Shown here one piece after another: positions 1 through 8,316 of a DNA stretch of 64,000 bases (within the stretch, counting starts at the first letter, position 1; every line of letters begins with the position of its first letter). A program made the position numbers and the translations under genes. Under the pieces are notes generated by a model. That model worked only from the letters and a program-made list of their open reading frames with translations, was not told the DNA's origin and ran no database searches. The stretch covers positions 33,221-97,220 of the forward strand of contig SPJV01000099.1 of assembly GCA_006844765.1 (NCBI GenBank), in the 5' to 3' direction. The stretch is from Alphaproteobacteria bacterium. GTDB lineage: Bacteria; Pseudomonadota; Alphaproteobacteria; UBA8366; Aestuariispiraceae.

Positions 1-123
1 GGCGAGCATGAATTCCTGCTCCGGCGCCAACATGGGGAACTTCCGGATTTGATTCAAATAGCGCTGAAGATTGCCCTCCGGCGTTAAGGCCGGGATGTTC
101 GAAACTGCGCTTGTATTGCTCAT
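1..123 (-). CDS. rpoH: RNA polymerase sigma-32 factor RpoH (N-terminal fragment)
   Basis: Only the first 41 codons are inside the window; the gene continues off the left edge. The peptide begins MSNTSAVSNIPALTPEGNL and goes on to a segment ending RKFPMLAPEQEFMLA, the typical start of alphaproteobacterial heat-shock sigma factors. RpoH directs RNA polymerase to chaperone and protease promoters. It lies downstream of rluD on the same strand, an order common in alphaproteobacteria, with a leader of about 230 bp between them. Identity is strong in spite of the short length; function of the missing part cannot be judged here. Confidence 0.85.
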   Translation of the reverse strand, partial: MSNTSAVSNIPALTPEGNLQRYLNQIRKFPMLAPEQEFMLA

Positions 124-215
124 TTTCCTGAACCTCTTTCCCTTTAACGGGCGCTTCCGATAACTTGCCTGCTACGAACCGCTAGCGACCGTCTTCCTGA
201 AGCACCATTTGGTGA

Positions 216-242
216 ATAGTAACCCGAATTACAATGGGTCAA
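216..242 (-). promoter_or_regulatory. Candidate rpoH promoter
   Basis: On the minus strand TTGACC (237-242) is followed 15 bp later by TACTAT (216-221), about 95 bp upstream of the rpoH start. The spacer is shorter than the usual 17, so this is a weak call made by eye. The rest of 124-351 holds no gene I can support. Confidence 0.3.
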
Positions 243-351
243 TAGGCAATCCTATGACACAAATTTGTGATCTTAAGGATACAATCACCCGTGTTTTCTG
301 CTCATTAAGTATGTTCAGAATAAGGCGTGATGGTGAAATTCGCGTGTCTTC

Positions 352-1380
352 TCACTCTTTGAGGAGTCCTAAATCAGAGAGCAAGCCATTGAAATCAGGG
401 GGCGGCGGTGCCTCAAAGCGCAGTTGCTCGCCGGTTTCAGGATGGACAAAGCCCAAAATAGCGGCATGCAGGGCCTGACGTGGGAAACTTGCTGCGGCTT
501 CCGCCTTGTTGCCCAGGGCTACCCGGCGCGCCTTCGTGCCCCGTCCATAGACGTGATCGCCAATCAGCGGGTGACCGATATGGGCCATGTGAACCCTGAT
601 CTGATGGGTGCGCCCGGTTTCGAGCCGACAATCAACCAGGGCTGCCCCGCGGGCCGCGCTGCTCAGGACACGATAATGCGTTACTGCCGGTTTCCCCTGA
701 TTTCCAGGCCGAACCGCCATGCACTTCCTGTCTCTGGGATTGCGCCCAATATTGCCTTCAATCCGACCTTCTAAGGCATTGGGCCTGCCATATATCACGG
801 CACGATAGTGCCGGTCGATATCGTGGCTGGCAAAGCGCGTCGCTAAGTTGTGATGCACGGTTTCAGTTTTTGCGACGACAAGAAGGCCGCTTGTGTCTTT
901 ATCGATCCGATGGACGATCCCGGGACGCGCGACCCCGCCAATGCCTTTCAGGCTGTCGCCACAGTGGTGCAGCAGGGCATTGACCAGTGTTCCGTCAAGG
1001 TTCCCCGGCGCCGGATGGACAACCATGCCGGCTGGCTTATCGACCACAATCAAGCCCTCATCTTCATAGATGATGTTCAGTGGGATTGGCTGTGGTTCGG
1101 GTTCCGCAGCAATTGGTGTCGGAATTCGCAAGGTCCAGGTCTCTCCCGGTTTGACCCGGTAGGAGGGCTCCGATACTGTCCCGGCCGCGTTGACGGCCCG
1201 CCCGTCGCGGATCAGTGCCTGAAGGCGTGTCCGCGTGAAATCAGGCAGGGAGCCGGCAAGGAAGCGGTCAAGCCTATCGCCGGCCGCCTCCTCCGGAACC
1301 GCAATCGCATGCGTTTCGCCCTCGTTGGAGGGGTCCTCGGCGGTATCGCCATCAAGAATGAAGTCGGAGTCATCGGCCAT
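352..1380 (-). CDS. rluD: Large-subunit rRNA pseudouridine synthase, RluD family
   Basis: RluD-family enzymes convert uridines of 23S rRNA helix 69 to pseudouridine. An S4 RNA-binding domain lies at about residues 30-90, followed by the catalytic domain with HRIDKDTSG near residues 157-165, whose second Asp is the catalytic nucleophile. Length (about 342 aa) is usual for the family. I use the ATG at 1380; a TTG twelve bases upstream would add four residues. The ATG overlaps the start codon of the divergent DUF6476 gene (1379), so both 5' regions lie inside the neighbouring reading frame. RluD versus RluC-type specificity is inferred from the neighbouring rpoH. Confidence 0.9.
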   Translation of the reverse strand: MADDSDFILDGDTAEDPSNEGETHAIAVPEEAAGDRLDRFLAGSLPDFTRTRLQALIRDGRAVNAAGTVSEPSYRVKPGETWTLRIPTPIAAEPEPQPIPLNIIYEDEGLIVVDKPAGMVVHPAPGNLDGTLVNALLHHCGDSLKGIGGVARPGIVHRIDKDTSGLLVVAKTETVHHNLATRFASHDIDRHYRAVIYGRPNALEGRIEGNIGRNPRDRKCMAVRPGNQGKPAVTHYRVLSSAARGAALVDCRLETGRTHQIRVHMAHIGHPLIGDHVYGRGTKARRVALGNKAEAAASFPRQALHAAILGFVHPETGEQLRFEAPPPPDFNGLLSDLGLLKE

Positions 1381-1657
1381 GCAGGGGCTCAAGTTTCTGG
1401 TTATCTTCCTGGGTGTATTGATCGTAATCGGCCTGGGTATCCTGGTTTACGGGATTGCGACAAAGGCTGGCAAGCTTGCTGACGGTCCGGCAACTGTTGA
1501 GGCTGCGTCTGTGACATTGCCTGAAGGGGCTACGATTGTTGAGATGACCTCGGGTGAGGGGCGGCTCTATCTACATGTTGAAGGTCCCGATGCCGGGCAG
1601 TCGATCTATATCTTCGATGATCGCGGACGCCATCTGGGAACAATCGACCTCAACTAA
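1379..1657 (+). CDS. Small membrane protein, DUF6476-like
   Basis: A 92-residue protein with one N-terminal transmembrane helix (about residues 5-25, FLVIFLGVLIVIGLGILVYG) and a compact polar C-terminus rich in beta-type residues that ends with an aspartate/arginine turn and GTIDLN. The layout matches the uncharacterised alphaproteobacterial DUF6476 family found beside rluD; I recall this association and have not searched it. The start ATG shares bases with the divergent rluD start. No function can be assigned from sequence. Confidence 0.7.
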   Translation: MQGLKFLVIFLGVLIVIGLGILVYGIATKAGKLADGPATVEAASVTLPEGATIVEMTSGEGRLYLHVEGPDAGQSIYIFDDRGRHLGTIDLN

Positions 1658-1682
1658 TCCCGCGACGCATGGGGCAAAAAAA

Positions 1683-1708
1683 GCCGGCGCAGCACTGCTG
1701 GTCTTTTT
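1683..1708 (+). terminator. Weak terminator candidate after the DUF6476 gene
   Basis: An imperfect GC-rich hairpin (CCGGC with CTGCTGG) is followed by TCTTTTT, 25 to 50 bases after the stop codon at 1657. The stem has a wobble and a bulge, so confidence is low. Confidence 0.3.
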
Positions 1709-1770
1709 CGATATGCTAATATCGGTGATGTTGATATCCCCGATGTCGAAATCCTCAACCTGAAATGAAA

Positions 1771-1790
1771 AGGCCGCCCGGAGGCGGCCT
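1771..1790 (-). terminator. Rho-independent terminator of rpmG
   Basis: A perfect 8-bp stem (AGGCCGCC with GGCGGCCT) closes a four-base loop. On the minus strand it is followed by CTTTTCATTTC-like T-rich sequence, 25 bases after the rpmG stop codon. Confidence 0.85.
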
Positions 1791-1815
1791 CATACAAATG
1801 ATATCCCGAAGGACA

Positions 1816-1983
1816 TCACTTCATTTTCGATTCCTTGAAGAGCACATGCTTGCGTACCTTCGGATCGTATTTGCGCTGTTGCAGCTTTTCAGTCTGGTTG
1901 CGCGGGTTCTTCTTTGTGACATAGAAGTAGCCGGTGTCCGCGGTGCTAACCAGTTTCACCTGAAGGGTTGCGGGCTTCGCCAT
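1816..1983 (-). CDS. rpmG: 50S ribosomal protein L33
   Basis: A 55-residue basic protein starting MAKPATLQVKLVSTADTGYF, with the L33 signature YVTKKNPRN and C-terminal RKYDPKVRKHVLFKESKMK. It is the cysteine-free form of L33, so it needs no zinc, as is usual in proteobacteria. L33 sits near the E site of the large subunit. It forms its own transcription unit: a promoter overlaps the end of the upstream NUDIX gene, a hairpin lies in the leader, and a strong terminator follows at 1771-1790. Confidence 0.97.
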   Translation of the reverse strand: MAKPATLQVKLVSTADTGYFYVTKKNPRNQTEKLQQRKYDPKVRKHVLFKESKMK

Positions 1984-2052
1984 CTCATTCCGTCCTTACG
2001 TTCGGTCCTCGCGGGACCAGTCCGGGAGAGCCTTGTTGCCTAACGGCATAAA

Positions 2053-2090
2053 TTGGCGCGCCCGGAAATATGTTTCCAGAAGGCGCGCAA
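2053..2090 (-). other. GC-rich inverted repeat in the rpmG leader
   Basis: Outer arms TTGGCGCGCC (2053-2062) and GGCGCGCAA (2082-2090) pair with one unmatched base. Inside them GGAAA (2064-2068) pairs with TTTCC (2073-2077) around a four-base loop. The structure starts where transcription from the predicted rpmG promoter would begin, so the mRNA would carry a 5'-terminal hairpin. Confidence 0.55.
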
Positions 2091-2116
2091 CATACAGCGC
2101 CGCGCGCCGCAGTCAA
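2089..2116 (-). promoter_or_regulatory. Candidate sigma-70 promoter of rpmG
   Basis: On the minus strand TTGACT (2111-2116) and TATGTT (2089-2094) are separated by 16 bp. The -35 element overlaps the stop codon of the NUDIX gene. Predicted transcription starts near 2082, about 100 bases before the rpmG ATG. Confidence 0.5.
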
Positions 2117-2871
2117 GCCGAAACGGGAGACCAAATCTCATCCATATCACCGCCCCGTTCTTCGCGGATGATACGGTAGCCAGTGACCTCGTAAAATATC
2201 TGCGCAACCTTGCGATCCGGGGCTTCCAATTCGGCTGGTTTTCCCCAAAGGCGAAGCGCTTCCCGCAGCACCCGCTTGGTGATGCCAGATATGTTGCGGG
2301 CAGCAAGGGCTTCCGAACAGCGAATCCAGGAGACTTCAGGAAGCTCGCCAGTTGCATGAGGTTCACCGGTTAAAATGCTGTCATCACACAAGAAAAATCG
2401 AACATCGAATCGGATTGGGACTTCTTCCGGCGTGATCGAGTGGCAGACATAGCGCAGAAGGTCCGGCCTGGGGCGCAATCCAGCGACTGAGGCGGCATCA
2501 AGAAATGCCTGGGCTTCTTCGCCAGGTGAATTATCTGGGGAATCGCTTGACTGCGTGAGGGCCCCCGGCGTGCCGACCAGGACGCCGGCCTCCTCCCAGG
2601 TTTCGCGGATGGCGCAGATGGCGAGTGCACCAAGCTCTGAATTCGTGCAACCGAAAAGCTCTGTCATACGCCGGTCGTCAGGATCAACTGCACCCCCGGG
2701 ATAGACATACACCCCCGGCATGAAGCGTGCGGTTTCCGGTCGCTTGCCCATCAGGACTTCGGTGTCGTCTCCCGCGCCACGCAAAATGATCAGACTGGCA
2801 GCATCGCGTGGGACAACAGGAGCGCCATCCTTGTTGCCGGATTTCACCAACGATTCCTCGTGTGTCGGCAT
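2113..2871 (-). CDS. NUDIX hydrolase
   Basis: A 252-residue protein with the Nudix elements: MGKRPETARFMPGVYVYPGG near residues 41-60, then GGAVD and, after an insert, AICAIRETWEEAGVLVG, the RExxEExG core that binds the metal and attacks a pyrophosphate bond. The insert between the glycine and the REtwEE core resembles the NUDT8/NUDT19-like class that acts on CoA-type or nucleotide diphosphates; the substrate is not readable. It follows the S41 protease by eight bases and probably shares its transcript. Confidence 0.85.
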   Translation of the reverse strand: MPTHEESLVKSGNKDGAPVVPRDAASLIILRGAGDDTEVLMGKRPETARFMPGVYVYPGGAVDPDDRRMTELFGCTNSELGALAICAIRETWEEAGVLVGTPGALTQSSDSPDNSPGEEAQAFLDAASVAGLRPRPDLLRYVCHSITPEEVPIRFDVRFFLCDDSILTGEPHATGELPEVSWIRCSEALAARNISGITKRVLREALRLWGKPAELEAPDRKVAQIFYEVTGYRIIREERGGDMDEIWSPVSA

Positions 2872-2879
2872 GGAGACTC

Positions 2880-4457
2880 CTAGCTTGTTCCTGAGAGGCT
2901 GATGGCAATGGCCTGCCGATAGACGGCTGGCGATCCAAGAAGCAATTCTGCCACAGCCAAATCGACGTCACCCAGTGTATGCGGATTCCAGGGGCAGAGG
3001 GCAAGCACCGCCTGAACTTCCGTCTTTGTATGGGTCGATACATCGGTCTCGCGTCTGAGGACTAGGTTTGCGCGCCCGCTGTCCTTACCCTTCGACAATC
3101 CGGAATCAAGGGCGGTAACCGCATCAGACGCGCCGCTGGTGCAGACGGAGGGCATGACCCCCATCCGGTCGAGGGTATACCCGCTGGGGGCCATGAATTT
3201 CGCCCAGGTCAGATAGAGCTCTCCCCCATTGGGGAGGTCGATAACGGTCTGGATGCTGCCTTTGCCAAAGCTGCTCATTCCAATCACGACGGCGCGGCCA
3301 TGATCCTGCAGGGCTGCGGCCAGAATTTCCGACGCGCTGGCGGTTGCGCCGTTGATGAGGACGGCAATCGGTACGCCTGCAGCGATATCGCCAAGTTCGG
3401 CATGGAAGAGTTGTTGGCTTTCCGGATGCCGACCGGCGGCACGGCTAATGACGCCGACGTCCAGGAACAGATCTGCGGCATGGACCGCTTCTTCCATCAA
3501 TCCACCTGGATTGCCGCGCAGATCAAGAATGATGCCGGCCAAGTCGTCACCAAGGGCTTGATGTGCCTTCGCGACAGCTTCGGCAAGCCGCTTGGTCGTG
3601 CTTTGGTTGAAGCCCGATACTCTGATGATGGCAAAATGGCCCATGGGCTCAAAAAAGACAGTGTTCGGCACGATCCGCTTGCGTCCAACGGTAACGATGA
3701 TTGGCTTCGCAAGGCCTTTTCGTCCCAATGTCAAACTGACCGTGGCGTTAATTGGACCGCGCAATTCAGAGACGATCCGGCTTATGGGGAAGCCGCTTAC
3801 CGCATGTCCGTCAATCGCAAGCAACCGGTCGCCCGGGTGAATGCCGGCTGCAGCGGCCGGGCCTTCCGGGACGATCCTGCCGATCAACGCGCCATCGGGA
3901 TGCGGTTCCAAGGCCACACCAATGCCTCCATACCCTTCGCGCCCCGCCCGGTTCCGTGCAGCCTCTCTACGGCTCGCATATCCGGAAAACCGGTCCAGGC
4001 CATTTGTCATCGCATCGAAGAAGGCGTCTTGAATAACCTCTTCATCAATCGACGCGAGGGTGGGAGAGGCAGCCCGCGCCCGGATGGCGATATCAGCTGC
4101 GAAGGCGCCCCAGGCTTTTGCCTGTGTCGGTAGATCGGATGCGTTGGGTTTGGGCAGAGCCACCGTGTCTACCTGATCGCCATCAACAAACAGATCGACA
4201 GCACTTAGATCGGAATTCGCGGCATCCAGCGCAAAGCCGGGCTCCAGCGTGGTTAAGCCCTCCAGGCCATCCAATGCGGCGCGCCTGGGATCCAGCGGTT
4301 CCAGGTAATAGGTCGCAACCTGTTTCAGGCCGATCCCGAAGATATGGGACAGCCGCGCTTCAACAGCGACTTCCGGTGACGGCTCTTCCGATGCACAGCC
4401 GGTGCAAACCGCAAGAAATGCGGTGATAAACAGGGCTTTAGCGAAACGGCCGGGCAC
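2880..4457 (-). CDS. S41-family C-terminal processing peptidase, lipoprotein
   Basis: A tail-specific serine protease expected on the periplasmic face. Residues 1-21 form a lipoprotein signal with Cys21 as the lipidation site (AVCTGC). A PDZ domain covers about 175-255. The S41 catalytic dyad is readable as Ser374 (GATASASEI) and Lys399 (SFGKGSIQT), the same 25-residue spacing as in Prc. Unlike classic CtpA it has a long N-terminal domain (22-170) and a C-terminal tail of about 90 residues after the catalytic core. Substrate unknown; CtpA-type envelope proteolysis is inferred. Confidence 0.88.
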   Translation of the reverse strand: MPGRFAKALFITAFLAVCTGCASEEPSPEVAVEARLSHIFGIGLKQVATYYLEPLDPRRAALDGLEGLTTLEPGFALDAANSDLSAVDLFVDGDQVDTVALPKPNASDLPTQAKAWGAFAADIAIRARAASPTLASIDEEVIQDAFFDAMTNGLDRFSGYASRREAARNRAGREGYGGIGVALEPHPDGALIGRIVPEGPAAAAGIHPGDRLLAIDGHAVSGFPISRIVSELRGPINATVSLTLGRKGLAKPIIVTVGRKRIVPNTVFFEPMGHFAIIRVSGFNQSTTKRLAEAVAKAHQALGDDLAGIILDLRGNPGGLMEEAVHAADLFLDVGVISRAAGRHPESQQLFHAELGDIAAGVPIAVLINGATASASEILAAALQDHGRAVVIGMSSFGKGSIQTVIDLPNGGELYLTWAKFMAPSGYTLDRMGVMPSVCTSGASDAVTALDSGLSKGKDSGRANLVLRRETDVSTHTKTEVQAVLALCPWNPHTLGDVDLAVAELLLGSPAVYRQAIAISLSGTS

Positions 4458-4661
4458 GGATAAAGCTTTTCAGTCTTAATGTGGACAGGTTGTGTTCTTG
4501 TCAGGAAGTCTGCCCCAAAGAATATGGCAGCGCACGTGGATTCACAGCCTCCGGCTTGCCTTTGCGGGAACACCGGCGATTTTTGTGGCACGCAGGACCG
4601 ATATTGGGCGTCGGGACATCCATTACGCCGATTATACAGGGCTCGACGAAGAAGCCTGGTC

Positions 4662-5552
4662 CTAGACGGGCGTCGGATCCGGCATAGGCCCACCCCGTCC
4701 CGTTGGGTCGAGCGCGTAGACCATATCGCGCAGGTAATCCAGCAGGGCTTGCCGGTCGCTCCAGCCGCTCAGCATGTCGAATTCGATGGGATTGCCGATC
4801 CGGGCTGAGACCTCACTACCGATCCTCTTCGCCACTTCACCTAACAGGATTGGCTCACGGAGCTCTTTGTTGATCAGGCTGGCGAATTGGAACATCCAGC
4901 TGTTCTGACCTTCAAAGAACATCGGAACCACCGTGGCGCCGGACGTGGCGACAAGTTTTGCGGCAAACAGCTTCCAAGGGGCATCGACGGCGCGATCAAA
5001 GACCCGTTTCGCGGTCGAAACGCTGCCTGCTGGGAAGATAAGTAGTAACCCGCCGTCTTGAAGATGGGACACTGCCTTCCGTTTTGATTCGACATTGCTG
5101 CGTAACGCACTCGACATGCCGTCGAATTCAATTGGGATGAGATAGGGCAGGATGTCCCCAGTCTTTCCCAGGCTGGCGTGAGCGAGCAGCTTGATATCCT
5201 GCCGGACCCGCGAGATCAGATAGCCTGCCGCGACGCCATCCAAGACGCCGTAGGGGTGGTTGGCCAATATGATCGTCGGACCGGTCTTCGGGATCGCGGC
5301 CAAGCGCTGGGCATCAAAGTTGACGGAGAGATCCAACCAATGGACGGCAGCTCCCCAGAAGTCATCATCCGGCCCGCCTGAACTTTTATAGGCGTCATAC
5401 AGCCTTTGCAGTTTCGGCTGACCTGTGGCGCGCTCAATGGCACGAACCAAGAGCCGCTTCGGCAAAGGGTCTTCCGCATTGCAATAGGATATCTCGGGCG
5501 GCTGGATGTTGATCTTGTCACGCAAAATGGCAATCGGCTTTGGCGCCGTCAT
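4662..5552 (-). CDS. Lysophospholipid/glycerol acyltransferase family protein
   Basis: A PlsC-like acyltransferase of 296 residues. The HX4D catalytic motif is visible in NHPYGVLDG, followed by a block with IPIEFDGM and the LLIFPAGSVS segment that corresponds to the FPEG-type substrate motif. No clear signal peptide; likely a peripheral inner-membrane enzyme of phospholipid or ornithine-lipid synthesis. I chose ATG 5552, which has GAGG eleven bases upstream; the frame stays open for another 80 codons but that part is low-quality protein. A hairpin sits in the leader at 5582-5610. Confidence 0.82.
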   Translation of the reverse strand: MTAPKPIAILRDKINIQPPEISYCNAEDPLPKRLLVRAIERATGQPKLQRLYDAYKSSGGPDDDFWGAAVHWLDLSVNFDAQRLAAIPKTGPTIILANHPYGVLDGVAAGYLISRVRQDIKLLAHASLGKTGDILPYLIPIEFDGMSSALRSNVESKRKAVSHLQDGGLLLIFPAGSVSTAKRVFDRAVDAPWKLFAAKLVATSGATVVPMFFEGQNSWMFQFASLINKELREPILLGEVAKRIGSEVSARIGNPIEFDMLSGWSDRQALLDYLRDMVYALDPTGRGGPMPDPTPV

Positions 5553-5581
5553 ATTCTTCGACCTCGATTTATTTCCTCCGG

Positions 5582-5610
5582 CAGGTGTCTTCCCGAACAG
5601 AAGACGCCTG
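5582..5610 (-). other. Leader hairpin of the acyltransferase gene
   Basis: An 11-bp stem with one wobble (CAGGTGTCTTC with GAAGACGCCTG) and a seven-base loop, lying 30-58 bases before the start codon. No T-tract follows, so it is not an evident terminator; it may affect mRNA stability or translation. Confidence 0.5.
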
Positions 5611-5704
5611 ACCCAATAAAATAACGTCGACTCGGTGACGGTTCCGTGATGCGTATATTGTGGTTTTGTTGCGAAATTAATTAACTGCAGAAGCGCCCGC
5701 TGCT

Positions 5705-6202
5705 TTAAGGCATTTTTGGAAGCAGCAGTTTCAGGCGGGGACCGACCTCCACGAAACCGCGGGCCTTGTAGAACGCCACGGTCTTTTGCCATTCGGGCAG
5801 GGGCGGCGCGCCGACTTCCAGGCGCGGCCAGCCTCGCTTGCAGGCGAAATCATGCGCATCTTTGATCAAGGCAAGTCCGGCGCCGCTTCCTCGAAACTCT
5901 GGGGTCACGTAAAATTCGGTTATCTCGCCGAACCACCCGCCGGCATAGATTGACGCACATTCATTTAGGCTGAGAACCCCGATCGGCTTTCCCTGTCCGT
6001 CCCTAGCAAGCAGTGACCAGAAACGATTGCCTGACAACAGGTCATGGGCGGTCTCCTCATAATCAGAAAGGGCCGGGGGTGGTGTGCCGCCTGTCAGTTC
6101 ACAGACAAGCGCGTGGGTAAGGGCGGCGACCGACTTGCTGTCGACCGCCGCCGCTACTGTTACTGTCACTGCCCCTGCCACTGTCACCGAGGTTAACGCC
6201 AT
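5705..6202 (-). CDS. GNAT-family N-acetyltransferase
   Basis: A 165-residue acetyl-CoA-dependent acyltransferase. The acetyl-CoA pyrophosphate loop is seen as RGSGAGLALI, preceded by the beta-strand EITEFYVTPEF and followed by WPRLEVGAPP and the terminal FYKARGFVEVGPRLKLLL. The N-terminus (VTVAGAVTVTVAAAV) is low complexity and comes from a run of near-repeats ACTGTTACTGTCACTG, so the true start may lie inside it. The gene ends a minus-strand group that begins with the aminotransferase, separated by 11 bases. Substrate unknown. Confidence 0.82.
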   Translation of the reverse strand: MALTSVTVAGAVTVTVAAAVDSKSVAALTHALVCELTGGTPPPALSDYEETAHDLLSGNRFWSLLARDGQGKPIGVLSLNECASIYAGGWFGEITEFYVTPEFRGSGAGLALIKDAHDFACKRGWPRLEVGAPPLPEWQKTVAFYKARGFVEVGPRLKLLLPKMP

Positions 6203-6213
6203 CGAGCGTTACC

Positions 6214-7596
6214 TTACATCACGCCCCAGTCTTTTGCCGTCGCATCCAACGCCTGACGGATCAAACCGAACAGCTCGTCCAGTTCGGCTTTTTCAATGGT
6301 CAGCGGTGGAGAGAAGACCATGGCTTCGCCACAAGGCCGGATAATCGCGCCGAGACGCATGATATGATCGCGGCATGTGATGCCGACCTTACCGGCCGGG
6401 GTGAAGCGCTCGCGGGTTTCCTTGTTCTTCACCAGCTCGAAGGCGCCAAACATACCGACGCCGCGCGTGTAACCGACAAGCGGGTGATCTTCCAAGCCCT
6501 TCAGCAGTCGCTGGGCATAGGGCCCGGTTTCATTGCGAACTTTTTCGACCAATCCTTCGCGCTCAATGATCTCGATATTGCGCAGGGCGACAGCGCAGGC
6601 TGCCGGGTGGCCGGAATAGGTATAACCATGCGCGAACTCGCCACCATCGGAGACAACCACATCATTGACCTTATCCGAAATCGCAATCGCCGAGATCGGC
6701 AGATAGCCGGAAGACAACCCCTTGGCCATGGTGATCAGATCGGGTTTGATCCCAAGCGTTTCAAATCCGAACCAGTTGCCCGTCCGGCCAAAGCCGCAAA
6801 TGACTTCGTCACAGATCAGCAGGATGTCATATTGATCGCAAATCCGTTGGATTTCTGGCCAGTAGTTGGCCGGCGGGACAATCACACCCCCGGCACCTTG
6901 GATCGGTTCACCGATGAAGGCGGCGACATTGTCCGGGCCCAGCTCAAGCACCTTGTCTTCAAGCGCCTTGGCGGCCATCGCGCCTACTTCCTCGTCCGAT
7001 TTATTGATGCCAAATTTGAAGATATTCGGTTCCATCACGTGATGGATGGAGGGAACGAGCTTGCCGCCCTGCTTATGCATCGCGGACATCCCACCCAGGG
7101 TCGCCGATGCCACGGTTGATCCGTGATAGGCGTTATCCCGGCTGATGATGAAACGTTTTTCCGGCTGGCCCTTTGTCTGCCAATAGTGATGGACCATGCG
7201 GATGTTACTGTCATTCGCTTCGGAACCGGAGTTGGAGAAGAAAACCCGGTTGAAATTGTCCGGCAGCAGTGAGGCAACCTTGGCGGAAAGCTCTGCCACC
7301 GGCGGCGTCGCGGTCCGGAAGAAGGTGTTGTAATAGGGCAGTTCCATCATCTGCTGGGCGGCGACTTCGGCCAATTCCTTATGGCCATACCCGATATTAA
7401 CGCACCAGAGACCTGCCATGCCGTCCAACAGGCGGTTGCCATGCCCGTCTTGCAGATAGACGCCGGAGGCACTTGTGATCATGCGGGCACCACCGTCTTC
7501 AGCCATCGCCTTCGAATCGCTGAAGGGTTGGAAATGGTGTGCCGTGTTGATGCGGCCCAGCTCTTCAATATCGTAATTTCGGCGAACGTCAGCCAT
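6214..7596 (-). CDS. Class III pyridoxal-phosphate aminotransferase (omega-amine:pyruvate type)
   Basis: A 460-residue fold-type I enzyme. The PLP lysine lies in TMAKGLSSGYLPISA; the cofactor-binding block reads LICDEVICGFGRTG and the phosphate cup SNSGSEANDSN. The N-terminus (DIEELGRINTAHHFQPF) and overall sequence resemble polyamine or omega-amino-acid:pyruvate transaminases of the SpuC type, but the amine donor cannot be fixed. ATG 7596 is preferred over a TTG 15 bases upstream because GGGAGA precedes it. Two TGTGATCACA operators overlie the probable promoter, so the gene is likely under specific repression together with the GNAT gene. Confidence 0.88.
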   Translation of the reverse strand: MADVRRNYDIEELGRINTAHHFQPFSDSKAMAEDGGARMITSASGVYLQDGHGNRLLDGMAGLWCVNIGYGHKELAEVAAQQMMELPYYNTFFRTATPPVAELSAKVASLLPDNFNRVFFSNSGSEANDSNIRMVHHYWQTKGQPEKRFIISRDNAYHGSTVASATLGGMSAMHKQGGKLVPSIHHVMEPNIFKFGINKSDEEVGAMAAKALEDKVLELGPDNVAAFIGEPIQGAGGVIVPPANYWPEIQRICDQYDILLICDEVICGFGRTGNWFGFETLGIKPDLITMAKGLSSGYLPISAIAISDKVNDVVVSDGGEFAHGYTYSGHPAACAVALRNIEIIEREGLVEKVRNETGPYAQRLLKGLEDHPLVGYTRGVGMFGAFELVKNKETRERFTPAGKVGITCRDHIMRLGAIIRPCGEAMVFSPPLTIEKAELDELFGLIRQALDATAKDWGVM

Positions 7597-7652
7597 GACC
7601 CGGTCTCCCAATTAATGAAGGATAAGGCGCTGAGGATCAGCGCCGATGGGCC

Positions 7653-7695
7653 ATACTAGCAAATGTGATCACAAATTCAATTGTTGTGATCACAA
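7653..7695 (-). promoter_or_regulatory. Promoter with twin TGTGATCACA operators for the class III aminotransferase
   Basis: The perfect palindrome TGTGATCACA occurs at 7664-7673 and again at 7685-7694, centre-to-centre 21 bp (two helical turns). On the minus strand a promoter reads TTGAAT (7675-7680), 16-bp spacer, TAGTAT (7653-7658). The proximal operator fills the spacer and the distal one lies just upstream of the -35 box. The arrangement suits a dimeric repressor binding cooperatively, for example of the GntR type; the protein is not identified. Confidence 0.7.
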
Positions 7696-7700
7696 ATTTC

Positions 7701-8315
7701 TCAGACAGGCTTTGTCCAGCTGGACAGGTACTTCGATGCTTCCGGCCGGACCTTCTTTCGGACCGGTTCCGTGGGTGTACCGATATAGACAAATCCGACT
7801 GTCACGTCTTTTTCGGAGAAGCCGAGACCTGCGCGAACCGTATCGTCGAAAGCGGGCCAGCCGGTCAGCAGGACGACGCCATAACCGGATGCTTCACAGG
7901 CAAGCAGTAAATGCTGGACTGCGCAGCTGGTCGCAACAACTTGTTCGACGGGGGGCACCTTTGGATGGTTCTCCGTAATCTCCGCCACCACAGCGACGAT
8001 GAGGGGAGAGCGCAGCGGCTTCGAGCGAAATTTTGCCACTGCGTCATCATCCGCTTCCGGTTCCCGCAGCTTTAATGCTTTTTCGAACAGATCCGCCAAT
8101 CGGTTGCGGGCATCTCCGCGAATTGAAAGAAAGCGCCAGGGCCGGATGGCGCCATGGTCCGGCGCACTCATCGCGGCAGTCAGCAGCGCTTCAAGCTCTT
8201 CATCATCTGGAGCCGGGTCGCCTAAGAGCTGTGCCTTCACCGATTTTCGCCCGGTCAAAAAATCCAGAATATCAGCGGTTACAGCTGTCTCTGTCCGGAT
8301 CTCGGTTTCAGGCAT
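7701..8315 (-). CDS. Nitroreductase-family flavoprotein (YdjA-like)
   Basis: A 204-residue FMN enzyme. The opening ILDFLTGRKSVKAQLL with RKS, then APDHGAIRPWRFLSI, is the YdjA-type version of the nitroreductase FMN site; the C-terminal EKDVTVGFVYIGTP is also characteristic. These enzymes reduce nitro compounds or quinones with NAD(P)H; the physiological substrate is unknown. It lies one base from the rhomboid gene on the same strand and so probably forms an operon with it. Confidence 0.88.
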   Translation of the reverse strand: MPETEIRTETAVTADILDFLTGRKSVKAQLLGDPAPDDEELEALLTAAMSAPDHGAIRPWRFLSIRGDARNRLADLFEKALKLREPEADDDAVAKFRSKPLRSPLIVAVVAEITENHPKVPPVEQVVATSCAVQHLLLACEASGYGVVLLTGWPAFDDTVRAGLGFSEKDVTVGFVYIGTPTEPVRKKVRPEASKYLSSWTKPV

Positions 8316-8316
8316 G

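Noticed and set aside
850..1482. 210-codon plus-strand frame over rluD
   Set aside because: Antisense to the clear RluD family gene; the translation has no family character.
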